Source: JACVRW01 sp963808775 (GTDB lineage: Bacteria; Actinomycetota; Thermoleophilia; Solirubrobacterales; Thermoleophilaceae). From it: a stretch of 64,000 bases of DNA. Positions 37,302-47,704 of this stretch are shown piece by piece. The stretch lies in assembly GCA_963808775.1 (NCBI GenBank), contig CAWEGR010000004.1, positions 372,001 to 436,000 of the forward strand. The letters run 5' to 3'. Each line of letters begins with the position of its first letter. Position 1 is the first letter of the stretch. The notes under the pieces were generated by a model that ran no database searches, was not told the origin of the DNA, and saw only the letters and a program-made list of their open reading frames with translations. The position numbers and the translations under genes were made by a program.

Positions 37302-38804
37302 CTACCGGACGATGCGGAAGCGCGTGCGCACCGGAGCGGAGCGGTTGCCCGCGGCGTCGGTGAGGCGCAACGCCAGCCTGTAGCGGCCAGGTGCCAGCCG
37401 CCGGCCGCGGAGACGGCCGCTGAAGCGGAGGCTGTTGGCCCCGGCCGCGGCGTCCCAGCCGAAGCTGCCGCGCGATGTGACCCAGCGGGTGCAGCGGCGA
37501 CCGCTAACGTCACGGCGCGGACGCACGCAGCGGCCGCGGCGACGGATACCACGCCGCGGTCGCTCCACGGTGAAGCGCGCACGAGCGGCCTCCGTCGAGT
37601 CGAACGCCACCCGCGTCCCGACCGGGGCGCCGCCTCGTCCGCTGGCGCTAGGACCCCGACCCGCGGCCCGGAAGGCGCGCGGACCCACGCTGAGCGCAGA
37701 TGCGCTGGGCGCCGTCGCGTCGCCGCCGCCTCCCCCTCCCGGCGGTCGGGGCGGGGTCGGCGTCTCAATCTCGAGCGTGAAGCCGCCCTCGATGCGGCCG
37801 CCATAGCCCGCGCTGCCGTCGTCCTGGACGAACAGACGCCACGTGCCGTTCGGATCGGTGGCGTTGAACACCGCGAGGCTGGTGCCGTGGGGGCCGGGCG
37901 GGGCGGGCGCCGGGAACGTGTCGCCCGGTTCGAAGTCGGTCGGGCGGTAGAGGCCCGCGTCGAAGGAGTTGTCGTCCTCTAGCCCCTGCGGCGCCGCGTC
38001 CGAGAACGTCAGCGTCGGCGCCTCGTAGAGCTGCGAACCGCCGCCGCCCGCATCCGACAGCAGGATGGCCGCCTGCCCGCCAGGGCCGACCAGCAGCAGG
38101 TCGAGGTCGTCGGGCCAGCTGTGGGCGAGGCCGTTGACCCGCACCCGCAGGTTCGTGATCGGCGTCGTCCGGCCCGCCACGTCGACCGTCGCCGGGTAGT
38201 CAGCCGCCGGCCCGGGATCCGCGATCGCGAAGCCCTCGGTCGTCCGGATGGAGACGCGGAACCCGTTTGCGATCTGCCCGGTGTCGTTGCCCGCGTCGTC
38301 CACCACATACAGGCTCCAGCGCCCGTTGGGGCTCTGGCCGTTGAACGCGCTCAGCGTCGTGGCGTAGGGCCCCTGCGGCGCCTGAGCGGGCATCGAGTCC
38401 GGGTCCTCGTAGTTCGTCGGCCTGTAGGGGCCGTTGCCCAGAGCCGCCTGGTCTGGGGCGAACCGCCCTGCCGCGTCGTCGAATTCCGGGCTCTGTCCGG
38501 TCAGCGCGCCGCCCGCGCCCGCGTCCGACAGCAGCATCACTGCGGTGCCGCTCGGGCCGACGAGGAGGACGTCAAGATCGTCCGGCCAGGTGTGGTGCAC
38601 GCCGAACAGCTGCGCGTCGACGTCGGTGATCGTGCCCTCGTACCCGCTGATGTCGATCGTCGCGGGGTAGGGGTTCGCCGGGCCCGACAGGTTTCCCCCG
38701 ATAGGGAGCTGGATCGGGCTGGTGGTGCGGGTCGCGGCGGCCGACTCGGCCAGCAGTACGACAGCCACGCAGGCGGCGGCCACGATCGGCAGGAGGCGAG
38801 CCAC
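37302..38804 (-). CDS. Secreted protein with tandem P-domain-like repeats
   Basis: 500 residues. Signal peptide at the N-terminus (LLPIVAAACVAVVLLAESAAA). Two repeats of about 160 residues follow, each with HTWPDDLDVLLVGP / HSWPDDLDLLLVGP, a LLSDAG turn, FSDAA/FDDAA, LYRPTDFEPGD-type and NGTWRLFVQDD-type blocks, like proprotein convertase P-domains. After a Pro/Gly hinge comes a basic C-terminal domain ending LAPGRYRLALRLTDAAGNRS, a common actinobacterial Ig-like module. No protease domain is present. GTG 38804 start. Confidence 0.85.
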   Translation of the reverse strand: MARLLPIVAAACVAVVLLAESAAATRTTSPIQLPIGGNLSGPANPYPATIDISGYEGTITDVDAQLFGVHHTWPDDLDVLLVGPSGTAVMLLSDAGAGGALTGQSPEFDDAAGRFAPDQAALGNGPYRPTNYEDPDSMPAQAPQGPYATTLSAFNGQSPNGRWSLYVVDDAGNDTGQIANGFRVSIRTTEGFAIADPGPAADYPATVDVAGRTTPITNLRVRVNGLAHSWPDDLDLLLVGPGGQAAILLSDAGGGGSQLYEAPTLTFSDAAPQGLEDDNSFDAGLYRPTDFEPGDTFPAPAPPGPHGTSLAVFNATDPNGTWRLFVQDDGSAGYGGRIEGGFTLEIETPTPPRPPGGGGGGDATAPSASALSVGPRAFRAAGRGPSASGRGGAPVGTRVAFDSTEAARARFTVERPRRGIRRRGRCVRPRRDVSGRRCTRWVTSRGSFGWDAAAGANSLRFSGRLRGRRLAPGRYRLALRLTDAAGNRSAPVRTRFRIVR

Positions 38805-38855
38805 GGCACCATCGTCCGGCCGACGGGCGGATCCGTCAAGCGTGCGCGCCGGCGG

Positions 38856-40817
<1,962 letters not shown>

Positions 40818-40924
40818 GGGCTCAGGTCCGACCTGCGCGTCCGGGGGTGAAACGCAAGCGTAGCAAGGGTGTAGTTACCCCTTACGGCCATTTTCGGCTT
40901 GCGGATCAGTGTTCTTGAGCCGAA
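40818..40924 (-). promoter_or_regulatory. Spacer between hpt and ftsH with hairpin
   Basis: AAGGGT (40865-40870) and ACCCCTT (40877-40883) form a stem with one bulge around a GTAGTT loop. On the minus strand a TACGCT hexamer follows closer to ftsH, so ftsH may have its own promoter here, with the hairpin as an upstream terminator or regulator site. Confidence 0.35.
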
Positions 40925-41455
40925 TCAGGGCTCGTTCAACACCGCGACGTAGGGCAGGTTGCGGTAGCGCTCGCCGTGATCGAGGCCGTATCCGATCGCG
41001 AAGCGGTTCGGGATCTCGAAGCCGACGTACTTGATCGGGAGGTCGATTTCGCGCCGCTCGGGCTTGGTCAGCAGGGCGCAGACCTCGAGCGATGCCGGCT
41101 TGCGCGCCCGCAGCATGCGGAACAGGTAGGACAGCGTGAGGCCCGAATCGACGATGTCCTCGACGATCAGCACGTGCTTGCCCTCGATCGGCGCGTCCAG
41201 GTCCTTGAGGATCCGCACGACTCCCGAGGACTCGGTGGACGCGCCGTAGGACGAGACCGCCATGAAATCAAGCTCGCACTCCACCTCGAGGTGGCGCATG
41301 AGGTCCGCGAGGAAGAAGACGGCGCCCTTGAGCACGCCGATCAGCAGGAGGCTGCGGCCCTCATAGTCGCGCGAGACCTCCTCGGCGAGCTCCTTGATGC
41401 GGTGCGCGAGCTCGTCGCGCTGCACGAGGATGTCGCCTAGGGCCGGATCGGTCAT
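40925..41455 (-). CDS. hpt: Hypoxanthine phosphoribosyltransferase
   Basis: Salvages hypoxanthine and guanine to IMP and GMP using PRPP; 176 residues. The PRPP loop VLIVEDIVDSGLTLSYL is diagnostic, along with LLIGVLKGAVFFLADLMRHL and DFMAVSSYGASTESSG; the C-terminal YVGFEIPNRFAIGYGLDHGE closes the active site. ATG 41455 overlaps the guanine deaminase stop (ATGA). Confidence 0.97.
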   Translation of the reverse strand: MTDPALGDILVQRDELAHRIKELAEEVSRDYEGRSLLLIGVLKGAVFFLADLMRHLEVECELDFMAVSSYGASTESSGVVRILKDLDAPIEGKHVLIVEDIVDSGLTLSYLFRMLRARKPASLEVCALLTKPERREIDLPIKYVGFEIPNRFAIGYGLDHGERYRNLPYVAVLNEP

Positions 41456-42750
41456 GAGTTGCGCGAGTGTATTTCGTCTCCCGCGACGCGCACCTCGACG
41501 ACGCTCTCCTCGCGCGCGAGCGAGAAGACCGCGCCGAGCGCGTGCTCAGGCGTGTCGGCCTGGCGCAGCACCGTGGCGAGGGTCGAGCTCTCGGGCGGCC
41601 GCACCAGCACGAAGTCCGCGGCACGCCCGGGACGCAGGTCGCCGACCTCGTCACCGAGCCCGAGGGCGAGCGCGCCGGCGCGCGTGCAGAGATGGAGCAG
41701 CTGCGCCGGGTTCAGCGCGTAGCCGTCCTCCCTGAGCCGCTGCACCTGGTAGGCCACGAGGCCCTCCTTGAACATGCTGAGCCCGGTGCCCGCGCCGACG
41801 TCGGTCCCGAGCGCCACGCGCACGCCGTGCTCGAGGTGTCGCCGGAGCGGGAACGCGCCCGACCCGAGGAAGGCGTTCGAGCCGGGACAGTGGGCGACCG
41901 ATGCCCGAGCGTCGGCCAGCCGCGCGAGCTCCTGATCGGCGGCGTGCACGTTGTGGGCGAGCACCGTGTCCGGGCCGACGAGCCCGAAGCGCTCATAGGT
42001 GTCGAGATAGTCGCGCGACCAGTCGAAGAGGTCCGCCACGGCGGCCACCTCCCCCGGGCTCTCGTTCACGTGGCTCGTCACGAGCGCGCCGAGCTCGCCG
42101 TGCAGGGCCCCGCAGCCCTCGAGCATCGCGTCCGTGCAGGAGAGCGAGAAGCGCGGCGTGACCGCGTACCGGAGCCGCCCGGTTCCATGCCAGCGCGACG
42201 CGAGCGCATGGGCGGCCTCGTACGCGGCCTCGGGATTGCGCTCGAGGTCGGGACGCAGGTTGCGGTCGGAGACGACCAGGCCGCTGGCGATCCTCAGGCC
42301 GCTGGCGGCGGCCTCCTCGAACAGCGCCTCCTGCGCCTCGGGGAAGTGCGAGCCGAACACGAGGGCGGTCGTGGTCCCGGCGGCGCACAGGCCCTGGACG
42401 AACTCGCGCGCCGTGCGGCGGGCGAGGTCCGTGTCCGCCATGCGCGCCTCGGCCGGCAGCGCATGCTGGTCGAGCCAGTCAAGGAGCTCGAGCCCCATCG
42501 CGCCGACGATGCCGTGCTGGGGGAAGTGGACATGCGTGTCCACGAGCCCGGGCAGCAGCAGCGCGTCGCGCTCGTCGCGCACCGCGAGGTCCGGATGCCG
42601 CTCGCGCACCTCGCCGAAGCCGCCGACCGCCAGGATGCGCCCGTCGGCGTGGGCGAGCGCGCCGTCCGAGAACGCCTCGAGCGCGTCCGCCTCCGTGAAC
42701 GGGTCGCGCGGCGTGTGCAGGACCTGCGCTCGGACTACCTCGGCGCTCAC
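41452..42750 (-). CDS. guaD: Guanine deaminase (amidohydrolase family)
   Basis: Converts guanine to xanthine and ammonia; 432 residues. Metal site and active-site motifs in order: VDTHVHFPQHGIVG, RFSLSCTDAMLEGCGAL, TSHVNESPGEV, LAHNVHA and LGTDVGAGTGLSMF. GTG 42750 overlaps the LOG stop and its own stop overlaps hpt, so it is tightly coupled inside a purine salvage operon. Similar amidohydrolases act on other purines, but VHFPQHGIVG is characteristic of guanine deaminase. Confidence 0.92.
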   Translation of the reverse strand: MSAEVVRAQVLHTPRDPFTEADALEAFSDGALAHADGRILAVGGFGEVRERHPDLAVRDERDALLLPGLVDTHVHFPQHGIVGAMGLELLDWLDQHALPAEARMADTDLARRTAREFVQGLCAAGTTTALVFGSHFPEAQEALFEEAAASGLRIASGLVVSDRNLRPDLERNPEAAYEAAHALASRWHGTGRLRYAVTPRFSLSCTDAMLEGCGALHGELGALVTSHVNESPGEVAAVADLFDWSRDYLDTYERFGLVGPDTVLAHNVHAADQELARLADARASVAHCPGSNAFLGSGAFPLRRHLEHGVRVALGTDVGAGTGLSMFKEGLVAYQVQRLREDGYALNPAQLLHLCTRAGALALGLGDEVGDLRPGRAADFVLVRPPESSTLATVLRQADTPEHALGAVFSLAREESVVEVRVAGDEIHSRNS

Positions 42751-43331
42751 GTGTCGCTGCGATCGATCCACTTCGGCTGCAGCTCCGCGGGCTCGAAGCG
42801 CTCGAGGCGGTCGAGCAGGGCGCGCGGGTCCTCCTCGACGATCAGGGTCTCGCGGTGGTGCTCCGTGACGAAGCGCTCCGCGACCGCGTGGTCGAGGAAC
42901 CCGGCGAGGGCGTCGAAGTAGCCCGCGACGTTCAGCAGGGCGCACGGCTTCGCGTGCAGCCCGAGCTGCGACCAGGTGTAGACCTCGAACAGCTCCTCGA
43001 GCGTGCCGAGGCCGCCGGGCAGGGCGATGAACGCGTCGGAGAGCTCCGCCATCGTGGCCTTGCGCTCGTGCAGCGAGCCGACCACGCGCAGGTCGCTCAG
43101 GCCGAGGTGGGCGATCTCGCGGTCGACGAGCGCCTGCGGGATGACGCCGATGGCCTCGCCGCCCTCGGACATCACCGCGTCGGCGAGCCGGCCCATGAGC
43201 CCGACGTCCGCGCCGCCGAACACGAGGCCGAGCCCGCGCTCGACGAGCAGGCTGCCGAGGTCCTGCGCCGTCTCCGTGTACTCGGGGCGCGCACCCGGGC
43301 TCGACCCGCAGAAGACGCATACGCGGTTCAC
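42747..43331 (-). CDS. LOG-family nucleotide phosphoribohydrolase
   Basis: 194 residues of the LOG family (cytokinin riboside 5'-monophosphate phosphoribohydrolase), a Rossmann fold that releases the base from purine nucleoside monophosphates. VFCGSSPGARPEYTE, GLVFGGADVGLMG, ERKATMAELSDAFIALPGGLGTLEE with the PGGxGTxxE signature. Located between phosphopentomutase and guanine deaminase, coupled to both by GTGA overlaps, which supports a purine-nucleotide substrate in the cell rather than a hormone role. Confidence 0.92.
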   Translation of the reverse strand: MNRVCVFCGSSPGARPEYTETAQDLGSLLVERGLGLVFGGADVGLMGRLADAVMSEGGEAIGVIPQALVDREIAHLGLSDLRVVGSLHERKATMAELSDAFIALPGGLGTLEELFEVYTWSQLGLHAKPCALLNVAGYFDALAGFLDHAVAERFVTEHHRETLIVEEDPRALLDRLERFEPAELQPKWIDRSDT

Positions 43332-44479
43332 GCGAACGGCTCCCCCGGCAGCGCGGGCGCCTCGCGGCCGGTCAGGCGCCGCAGCACGCTCGCCCCCACG
43401 TCGGCGAGCGGGCCGTCGTGGCGGCGGCCGTCGTGGCCCCGAAACGTCGCCAGCAGGGGCGCGTACTCGCGCGTGTGGTCGGTGTGCGGCGCGTCGGGGT
43501 CGACGCCGTGGTCGGCGGTCAGTACCAGCAGGTCGTCGTCGCGGAGGAGCGCGACCCACTCCGGCACGGCGGCGTCGATCTCCTGGAGCGACCGGTGGAA
43601 CCCCTCGACGTCGTGGCGGTGGCCGTAGACCTGATCCGTCTCGACGAGGTTGACGAACACGAGGCCGGCGTCGAGCTCGCGCAGCAGCCGGGTGGTGGCG
43701 GCGATGCCCTTCTCGTTCGTGCCCCCGTCGTGCTTCTCCGTGATGCCGACGCCCGCGAACAGGTCGCGGATCTTGCCGACCCCGTGGACCGGCAGGCCGC
43801 CGGCCTCGATCTCCTCCAGGTACGAGCGTCCCGGCGGAGGAGCGGCGTAGTCGCGTCGCCCCTCGCGGCGCGCGAACGCGCCCGGCTCGCCCTCGAACGG
43901 GCGGGCGATCACACGCCCGACGGTGTGCTCACCCGTCATCAGCTCGCGGGCCGTCTCGCACACCCCGTAGAGCGCGGGCTCGTCGAGCACGTCCACGTGC
44001 GCCGCGATCTGCAGCACCGAGTCCGCGGACGTGTAGAGGATGAGCGCGCCGGTCTCGAGGTGCTCGGCGCCGAAGTCCTCGATCACCTCCGTGCCGCTGT
44101 AGGGCCGGTTGCAGATGAAGCGGTGGCCGGTGGCGCGCTCGAGCGCGTCGACCACCTCGCCGGGGAAGCCGTCGGGATACGTGGGCAGGGGATGCTCGGG
44201 CACGACCCCCATCAGCTCCCAGTGGCCGGTGGTCGACTCCTTCCCCGGCCCGAGCGGGTGCAGGCGGCCGTGCACGGCGGGCTCGGCGGCGGGCGGCACG
44301 CCCTCGATCGGGATGATCGAGCCGAGGCCGAGCGCCCCGAGAGCCGGCAGGTCGAGGCCGCCCACGCGCTCGGCGAGGTGCCCGAGCGTGTTGGAGCCCT
44401 CGTCGCCCGCGTAGTCGCCGGCGTCCGGCAGGGCGCCGACGCCACAGGCGTCCATCACGATCACGGCGGCGCGGGGCAC
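43328..44479 (-). CDS. deoB: Phosphopentomutase
   Basis: Interconverts (deoxy)ribose 1-phosphate and 5-phosphate, linking phosphorolysis to DeoC. 383 residues of the alkaline-phosphatase superfamily with VIVMDACGVGALPDAGDYAG, ESTTGHWELMG (phosphorylated Thr), NRPYSGTEVIEDFG, ETDQVYGHRHDVEGF and LTADHGVDPDAPHTDHTREY. GTG 44479 has AATACT six bases upstream, so it is probably leaderless and divergent from deoC. Confidence 0.96.
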   Translation of the reverse strand: MPRAAVIVMDACGVGALPDAGDYAGDEGSNTLGHLAERVGGLDLPALGALGLGSIIPIEGVPPAAEPAVHGRLHPLGPGKESTTGHWELMGVVPEHPLPTYPDGFPGEVVDALERATGHRFICNRPYSGTEVIEDFGAEHLETGALILYTSADSVLQIAAHVDVLDEPALYGVCETARELMTGEHTVGRVIARPFEGEPGAFARREGRRDYAAPPPGRSYLEEIEAGGLPVHGVGKIRDLFAGVGITEKHDGGTNEKGIAATTRLLRELDAGLVFVNLVETDQVYGHRHDVEGFHRSLQEIDAAVPEWVALLRDDDLLVLTADHGVDPDAPHTDHTREYAPLLATFRGHDGRRHDGPLADVGASVLRRLTGREAPALPGEPFA

Positions 44480-44543
44480 CCGGGCAGTATTCCGCGCAGG
44501 GCTCCGTGCAAACGGATGGACCGCCCTTCGCCATACTGGACGG
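44480..44543. promoter_or_regulatory. Divergent deoB/deoC promoter region
   Basis: 64 bases holding both promoters. Minus strand: AATACT (44491-44486), six bases, GTG. Plus strand: CATACT (44532-44537), six bases, GTG. Both transcripts would therefore be leaderless, and the short gap makes joint control by one regulator likely. No clear dyad operator is visible. Confidence 0.55.
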
Positions 44544-45434
44544 GTGCTCCGCAGACTCCCACACGTCGACCGGGTCGGCATCGAGGAGCGCGCCGCCCTG
44601 CTCGGCAAGCGCTCGATCAAGACGACCGCCAAGCAGCAGGGGATCCGGCTCGCCGTCTCGATGACGGACCTCACGACGCTCGAGGGCGCCGACACCCCGG
44701 GGAAGGTGCGCAACCTCTGCGCCAAGGCCGTCTGCCCGGCGCCCACGCGCCCCGAGGTGCCCTCCTGCGCAGCCGTCTGCGTGTACCCGGCGCAGGTCGG
44801 CATCGTGCGCGAGTCGCTCGAGGGCACCGGCGTGAAGGCGTCGGCGGTGGCCGCCGCCTTCCCGAGCGGTCAGGCCTCGATCGAGGTCAAGCTGCGCGAC
44901 GCCCAGGACGCCGTCGAGGCGGGTGCCCAGGAGGTCGACATGGTGATCTCGCGCGAGGCGTTCCTCGCCGGCGAGGACACGCGCGTGATGGAGGAGATCG
45001 TCCGCATCAAGGAGATCTGCGGAGACGACGCCCACCTCAAGGTGATCCTCGAGACCGCCGAGCTCGGCTCCTACGATCACGTGCGGCACGCGTCGATGAT
45101 CGCCATGGAGGCGGGCGCCGACTTCATCAAGACATCCACGGGCAAGGCGGCCTCCGGGGCCACGCCCGGCGTGACGCTCGTGATGCTCGAGGCGATCCGC
45201 GACTACACGGAGCGCAGCGGCCGCCCGGTGGGCATGAAGGCGGCGGGCGGTGTCTCGACCTCGAAGGCCGCGCTACACAGGCTCGTGCTCGTCAAGGAGA
45301 CGCTCGGCGACGAGTGGCTGACCCCGGAGCGCTTCCGGATCGGCGCATCCTCGCTGCTGAACGACATGCTGATGCAGTACGAGAAGACGGAGACGGGCCG
45401 CTACGCGCGGCCGGAGGACTTCTCGAAGGAATGA
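44544..45434 (+). CDS. deoC: Deoxyribose-phosphate aldolase
   Basis: Splits deoxyribose 5-phosphate into acetaldehyde and glyceraldehyde 3-phosphate. 296 residues, TIM barrel; the Schiff-base lysine lies in ADFIKTSTGKAASGATP and the second active-site Lys in PVGMKAAGGVSTSKAA. VCVYPAQVGIVRESL is also typical. It is longer than E. coli DeoC, as in other actinobacteria. Its TGA overlaps the aldehyde dehydrogenase ATG (ATGA), so acetaldehyde made here can be oxidised by the next enzyme. Confidence 0.95.
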   Translation: MLRRLPHVDRVGIEERAALLGKRSIKTTAKQQGIRLAVSMTDLTTLEGADTPGKVRNLCAKAVCPAPTRPEVPSCAAVCVYPAQVGIVRESLEGTGVKASAVAAAFPSGQASIEVKLRDAQDAVEAGAQEVDMVISREAFLAGEDTRVMEEIVRIKEICGDDAHLKVILETAELGSYDHVRHASMIAMEAGADFIKTSTGKAASGATPGVTLVMLEAIRDYTERSGRPVGMKAAGGVSTSKAALHRLVLVKETLGDEWLTPERFRIGASSLLNDMLMQYEKTETGRYARPEDFSKE

Positions 45435-46894
45435 GCACCCAGGAGACACGCACAAAGGTCGTCTGGGACTACGCGCCCGCCCCCGAGTCCGCCGACCACG
45501 TCCGGCTGCGCGACTCCTACGGCCTGTTCATCGACGGCGACTTCCGCGACCCGCTCGACGGGACGCGCGTCCCCTCGATCAACCCGGCCACCGAGGAGCC
45601 GGTGGCCGAGGTCGCCTTCGCGGGCGAGCAGGACGTGCGCCGCGCGGTCGAGTCGGCCCGGGCCGCCTTCCCGGCCTGGTCCGCCCTCTCGGGCCTCGAG
45701 CGCGGCAAGTACCTGTTCCGCGTCGCGCGCCTGATCCAGGAGCGCTCGCGGGAGCTCGCGATCGTCGAGTCGATGGACGGCGGCAAGCCGATCCGCGAGT
45801 CGCGCGACGTGGACATCCCGCTCGCGGCGGCCCACTTCTTCCATTACGCGGGCTGGGCGGACAAGCTCGCCTACGGCGTCGGCGGGCGCGAGGCGGCGCC
45901 GCTCGGGGTGGCCGCGCAGATCGTGCCGTGGAACTTCCCGCTGCTGATGGCCGCATGGAAGCTGGCGCCCGCGCTCGCCTGCGGCAACACGGCCGTGCTG
46001 AAGCCCGCTGAGACGACGCCCCTGACCGCGCTGTTCCTCGCCGAGATCCTGCAGGAGGCCGAGCTGCCTCCCGGCGTCGTCTCGATCATCCCCGGCGACG
46101 GGACCACCGGCGGAGCGCTCGTGCGCGAGCCCGACATCGACAAGGTGGCCTTCACCGGCTCGACGGGCGTCGGCAAGGACATTCAGGCGGCGCTCGCGGG
46201 GCGCGGCATCCCGCTCACGCTCGAGCTCGGCGGCAAGTCCGCCAACGTGGTCTTCGAGGACGCTGCGCTCGACCAGGCGGTCGAGGGGATCGTCAACGGC
46301 ATCTTCTTCAACCAGGGCCATGTCTGCTGCGCCGGCTCGCGCCTCCTGATCCAGGAGTCCGTGGCCGACGTCGTGATCGGGAAGCTCTGGGAGCGCATGG
46401 GCCGTTTGCGGGTCGGCAACCCGCTCGACAAGAACACGGACATCGGCGCCATCAACTCGCGCGAGCAGCTCGCTCGCATCGAGGCGCTCGTGGACGCGGG
46501 CGAGGAGGAGGGCGCGGTGCGGCGCACGATCGCCTGCGAGCTCCCGGACCGCGGCTACTGGTTCGCCCCCACGATCTTCACCGAGGTGGCCCCGGCGCAC
46601 CGGATCGCGGTCGAGGAGATCTTCGGGCCGGTCGTGTCCGTGCTGACCTTCCGCACCCAGGCCGAGGCGATCGAGAAGGCGAACAACTCGGCCTACGGCC
46701 TGGCGGCGGGCATCTGGACCGACAAGGGCGCCAAGGCGTTCGAGGTCGCGAGCGCGCTGCAGGCCGGGGTCGTCTGGCAGAACACCTACAACCACTTCGA
46801 CCCGACCGCCGCGTTCGGCGGCTACAAGGAGTCGGGCTTCGGGCGCGAGGGCGGCGCGGCCGGCCTGCGGCCCTACCTGCGGGTGGACACGTGA
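45431..46894 (+). CDS. Aldehyde dehydrogenase, catalytic subunit (ALDH16-like)
   Basis: 487 residues, complete ALDH domain. NAD-binding WNFPLLMAAWKLAPAL, FTGSTGVGKDI, general base Glu in LELGGKSANVVFEDA, nucleophile Cys in NQGHVCCAGSRL and C-terminal EIFGPVVSVL and NHFDPTAAFGGYKESGFGRE. With the coupled short ALDH that follows, it recalls the two-domain ALDH16 family. The likely substrate is acetaldehyde from DeoC. Confidence 0.93.
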   Translation: MSTQETRTKVVWDYAPAPESADHVRLRDSYGLFIDGDFRDPLDGTRVPSINPATEEPVAEVAFAGEQDVRRAVESARAAFPAWSALSGLERGKYLFRVARLIQERSRELAIVESMDGGKPIRESRDVDIPLAAAHFFHYAGWADKLAYGVGGREAAPLGVAAQIVPWNFPLLMAAWKLAPALACGNTAVLKPAETTPLTALFLAEILQEAELPPGVVSIIPGDGTTGGALVREPDIDKVAFTGSTGVGKDIQAALAGRGIPLTLELGGKSANVVFEDAALDQAVEGIVNGIFFNQGHVCCAGSRLLIQESVADVVIGKLWERMGRLRVGNPLDKNTDIGAINSREQLARIEALVDAGEEEGAVRRTIACELPDRGYWFAPTIFTEVAPAHRIAVEEIFGPVVSVLTFRTQAEAIEKANNSAYGLAAGIWTDKGAKAFEVASALQAGVVWQNTYNHFDPTAAFGGYKESGFGREGGAAGLRPYLRVDT

Positions 46895-47704
46895 GCCGGC
46901 TGGCCATCCGCAAGACGTACAAGCTCTACGTGGGCGGAGCCTTCGTGCGCTCGGAGTCGGGGCGCCACGACCGCGCCGGCGAGCACAACTACCCGCGCGG
47001 GTCGCGCAAGGACATCCGCGACGCGGTCAAGGCCGCACGCTCGGCGGCGCGCCCGTGGGCCGGCCGCACGGCCTACAACCGCGGGCAGATCCTCTACCGC
47101 GCGGCCGAGGCGCTCGAGTCGCGCGGCGACGACTTCGGCGTCCCCGCCTCCGAGCTGAGCGCCTCCGTGGACGTGCTCGTTCACTACGCGGGCTGGACCG
47201 ACAAGCTGGCGCAGGTGCTCGGCGGCGTGAACCCGGTGGCCGCGCCGTTCCTGTCGTTCTCCCTGCCCGAGCCGACCGGCATCGTCGGCGTGATCGCGCC
47301 GGAGCGCCCGGGGCTGCTCGGGCTCGTGGCGGAGCTGGCTCCCGCGCTCGCCGCCGGGAACACGGTGGTGGCCGTGCTGTCCGAGCCGGATCCGCTGCCG
47401 GGCCTGGACCTCGGCGAGGTGCTGGGGGTGTCGGATGTGCCCGGTGGCGTGGTGAATCTGATCTCGGGGCGGCGGGCCGAGCTCGCGCCTGCTCTCGCCT
47501 CGCATCGGGACGTGAATGCGGTGGTCGAGCGTCTCGGCTGATGCTGAGCTCGGCGCCGAGATCGACCGCCTCTGTTCCGACTCCGTCACGCGCGTGCGGC
47601 ATGCGGCGCCTACGACGGGCTATGAAGAGGGTGTTCGGGACGCCCTCGGCCGGCTCGAGTCGGTCGTCGAGCTCAAGACCGCCTGGCATCCGATCGGCGC
47701 CTGA
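46891..47704 (+). CDS. Short ALDH-like protein without catalytic centre, one frameshift
   Basis: About 271 residues matching only the N-terminal/NAD-type half of an aldehyde dehydrogenase (YKLYVGGAFVRSESGR, RGQILYRAAEALESR, VHYAGWTDKLAQVLGG, EPTGIVGVIAPERPGLLG). The catalytic cysteine and glutamate segments are missing, as in the second domain of ALDH16. The frame breaks near 47527; restoring CG (GTCGCGAGC) links VNAVVASVSADAELGAEIDR to the conserved end LKTAWHPIGA. GTG 46891 overlaps the previous TGA. Probably a structural partner of the full-length enzyme. Confidence 0.85.
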
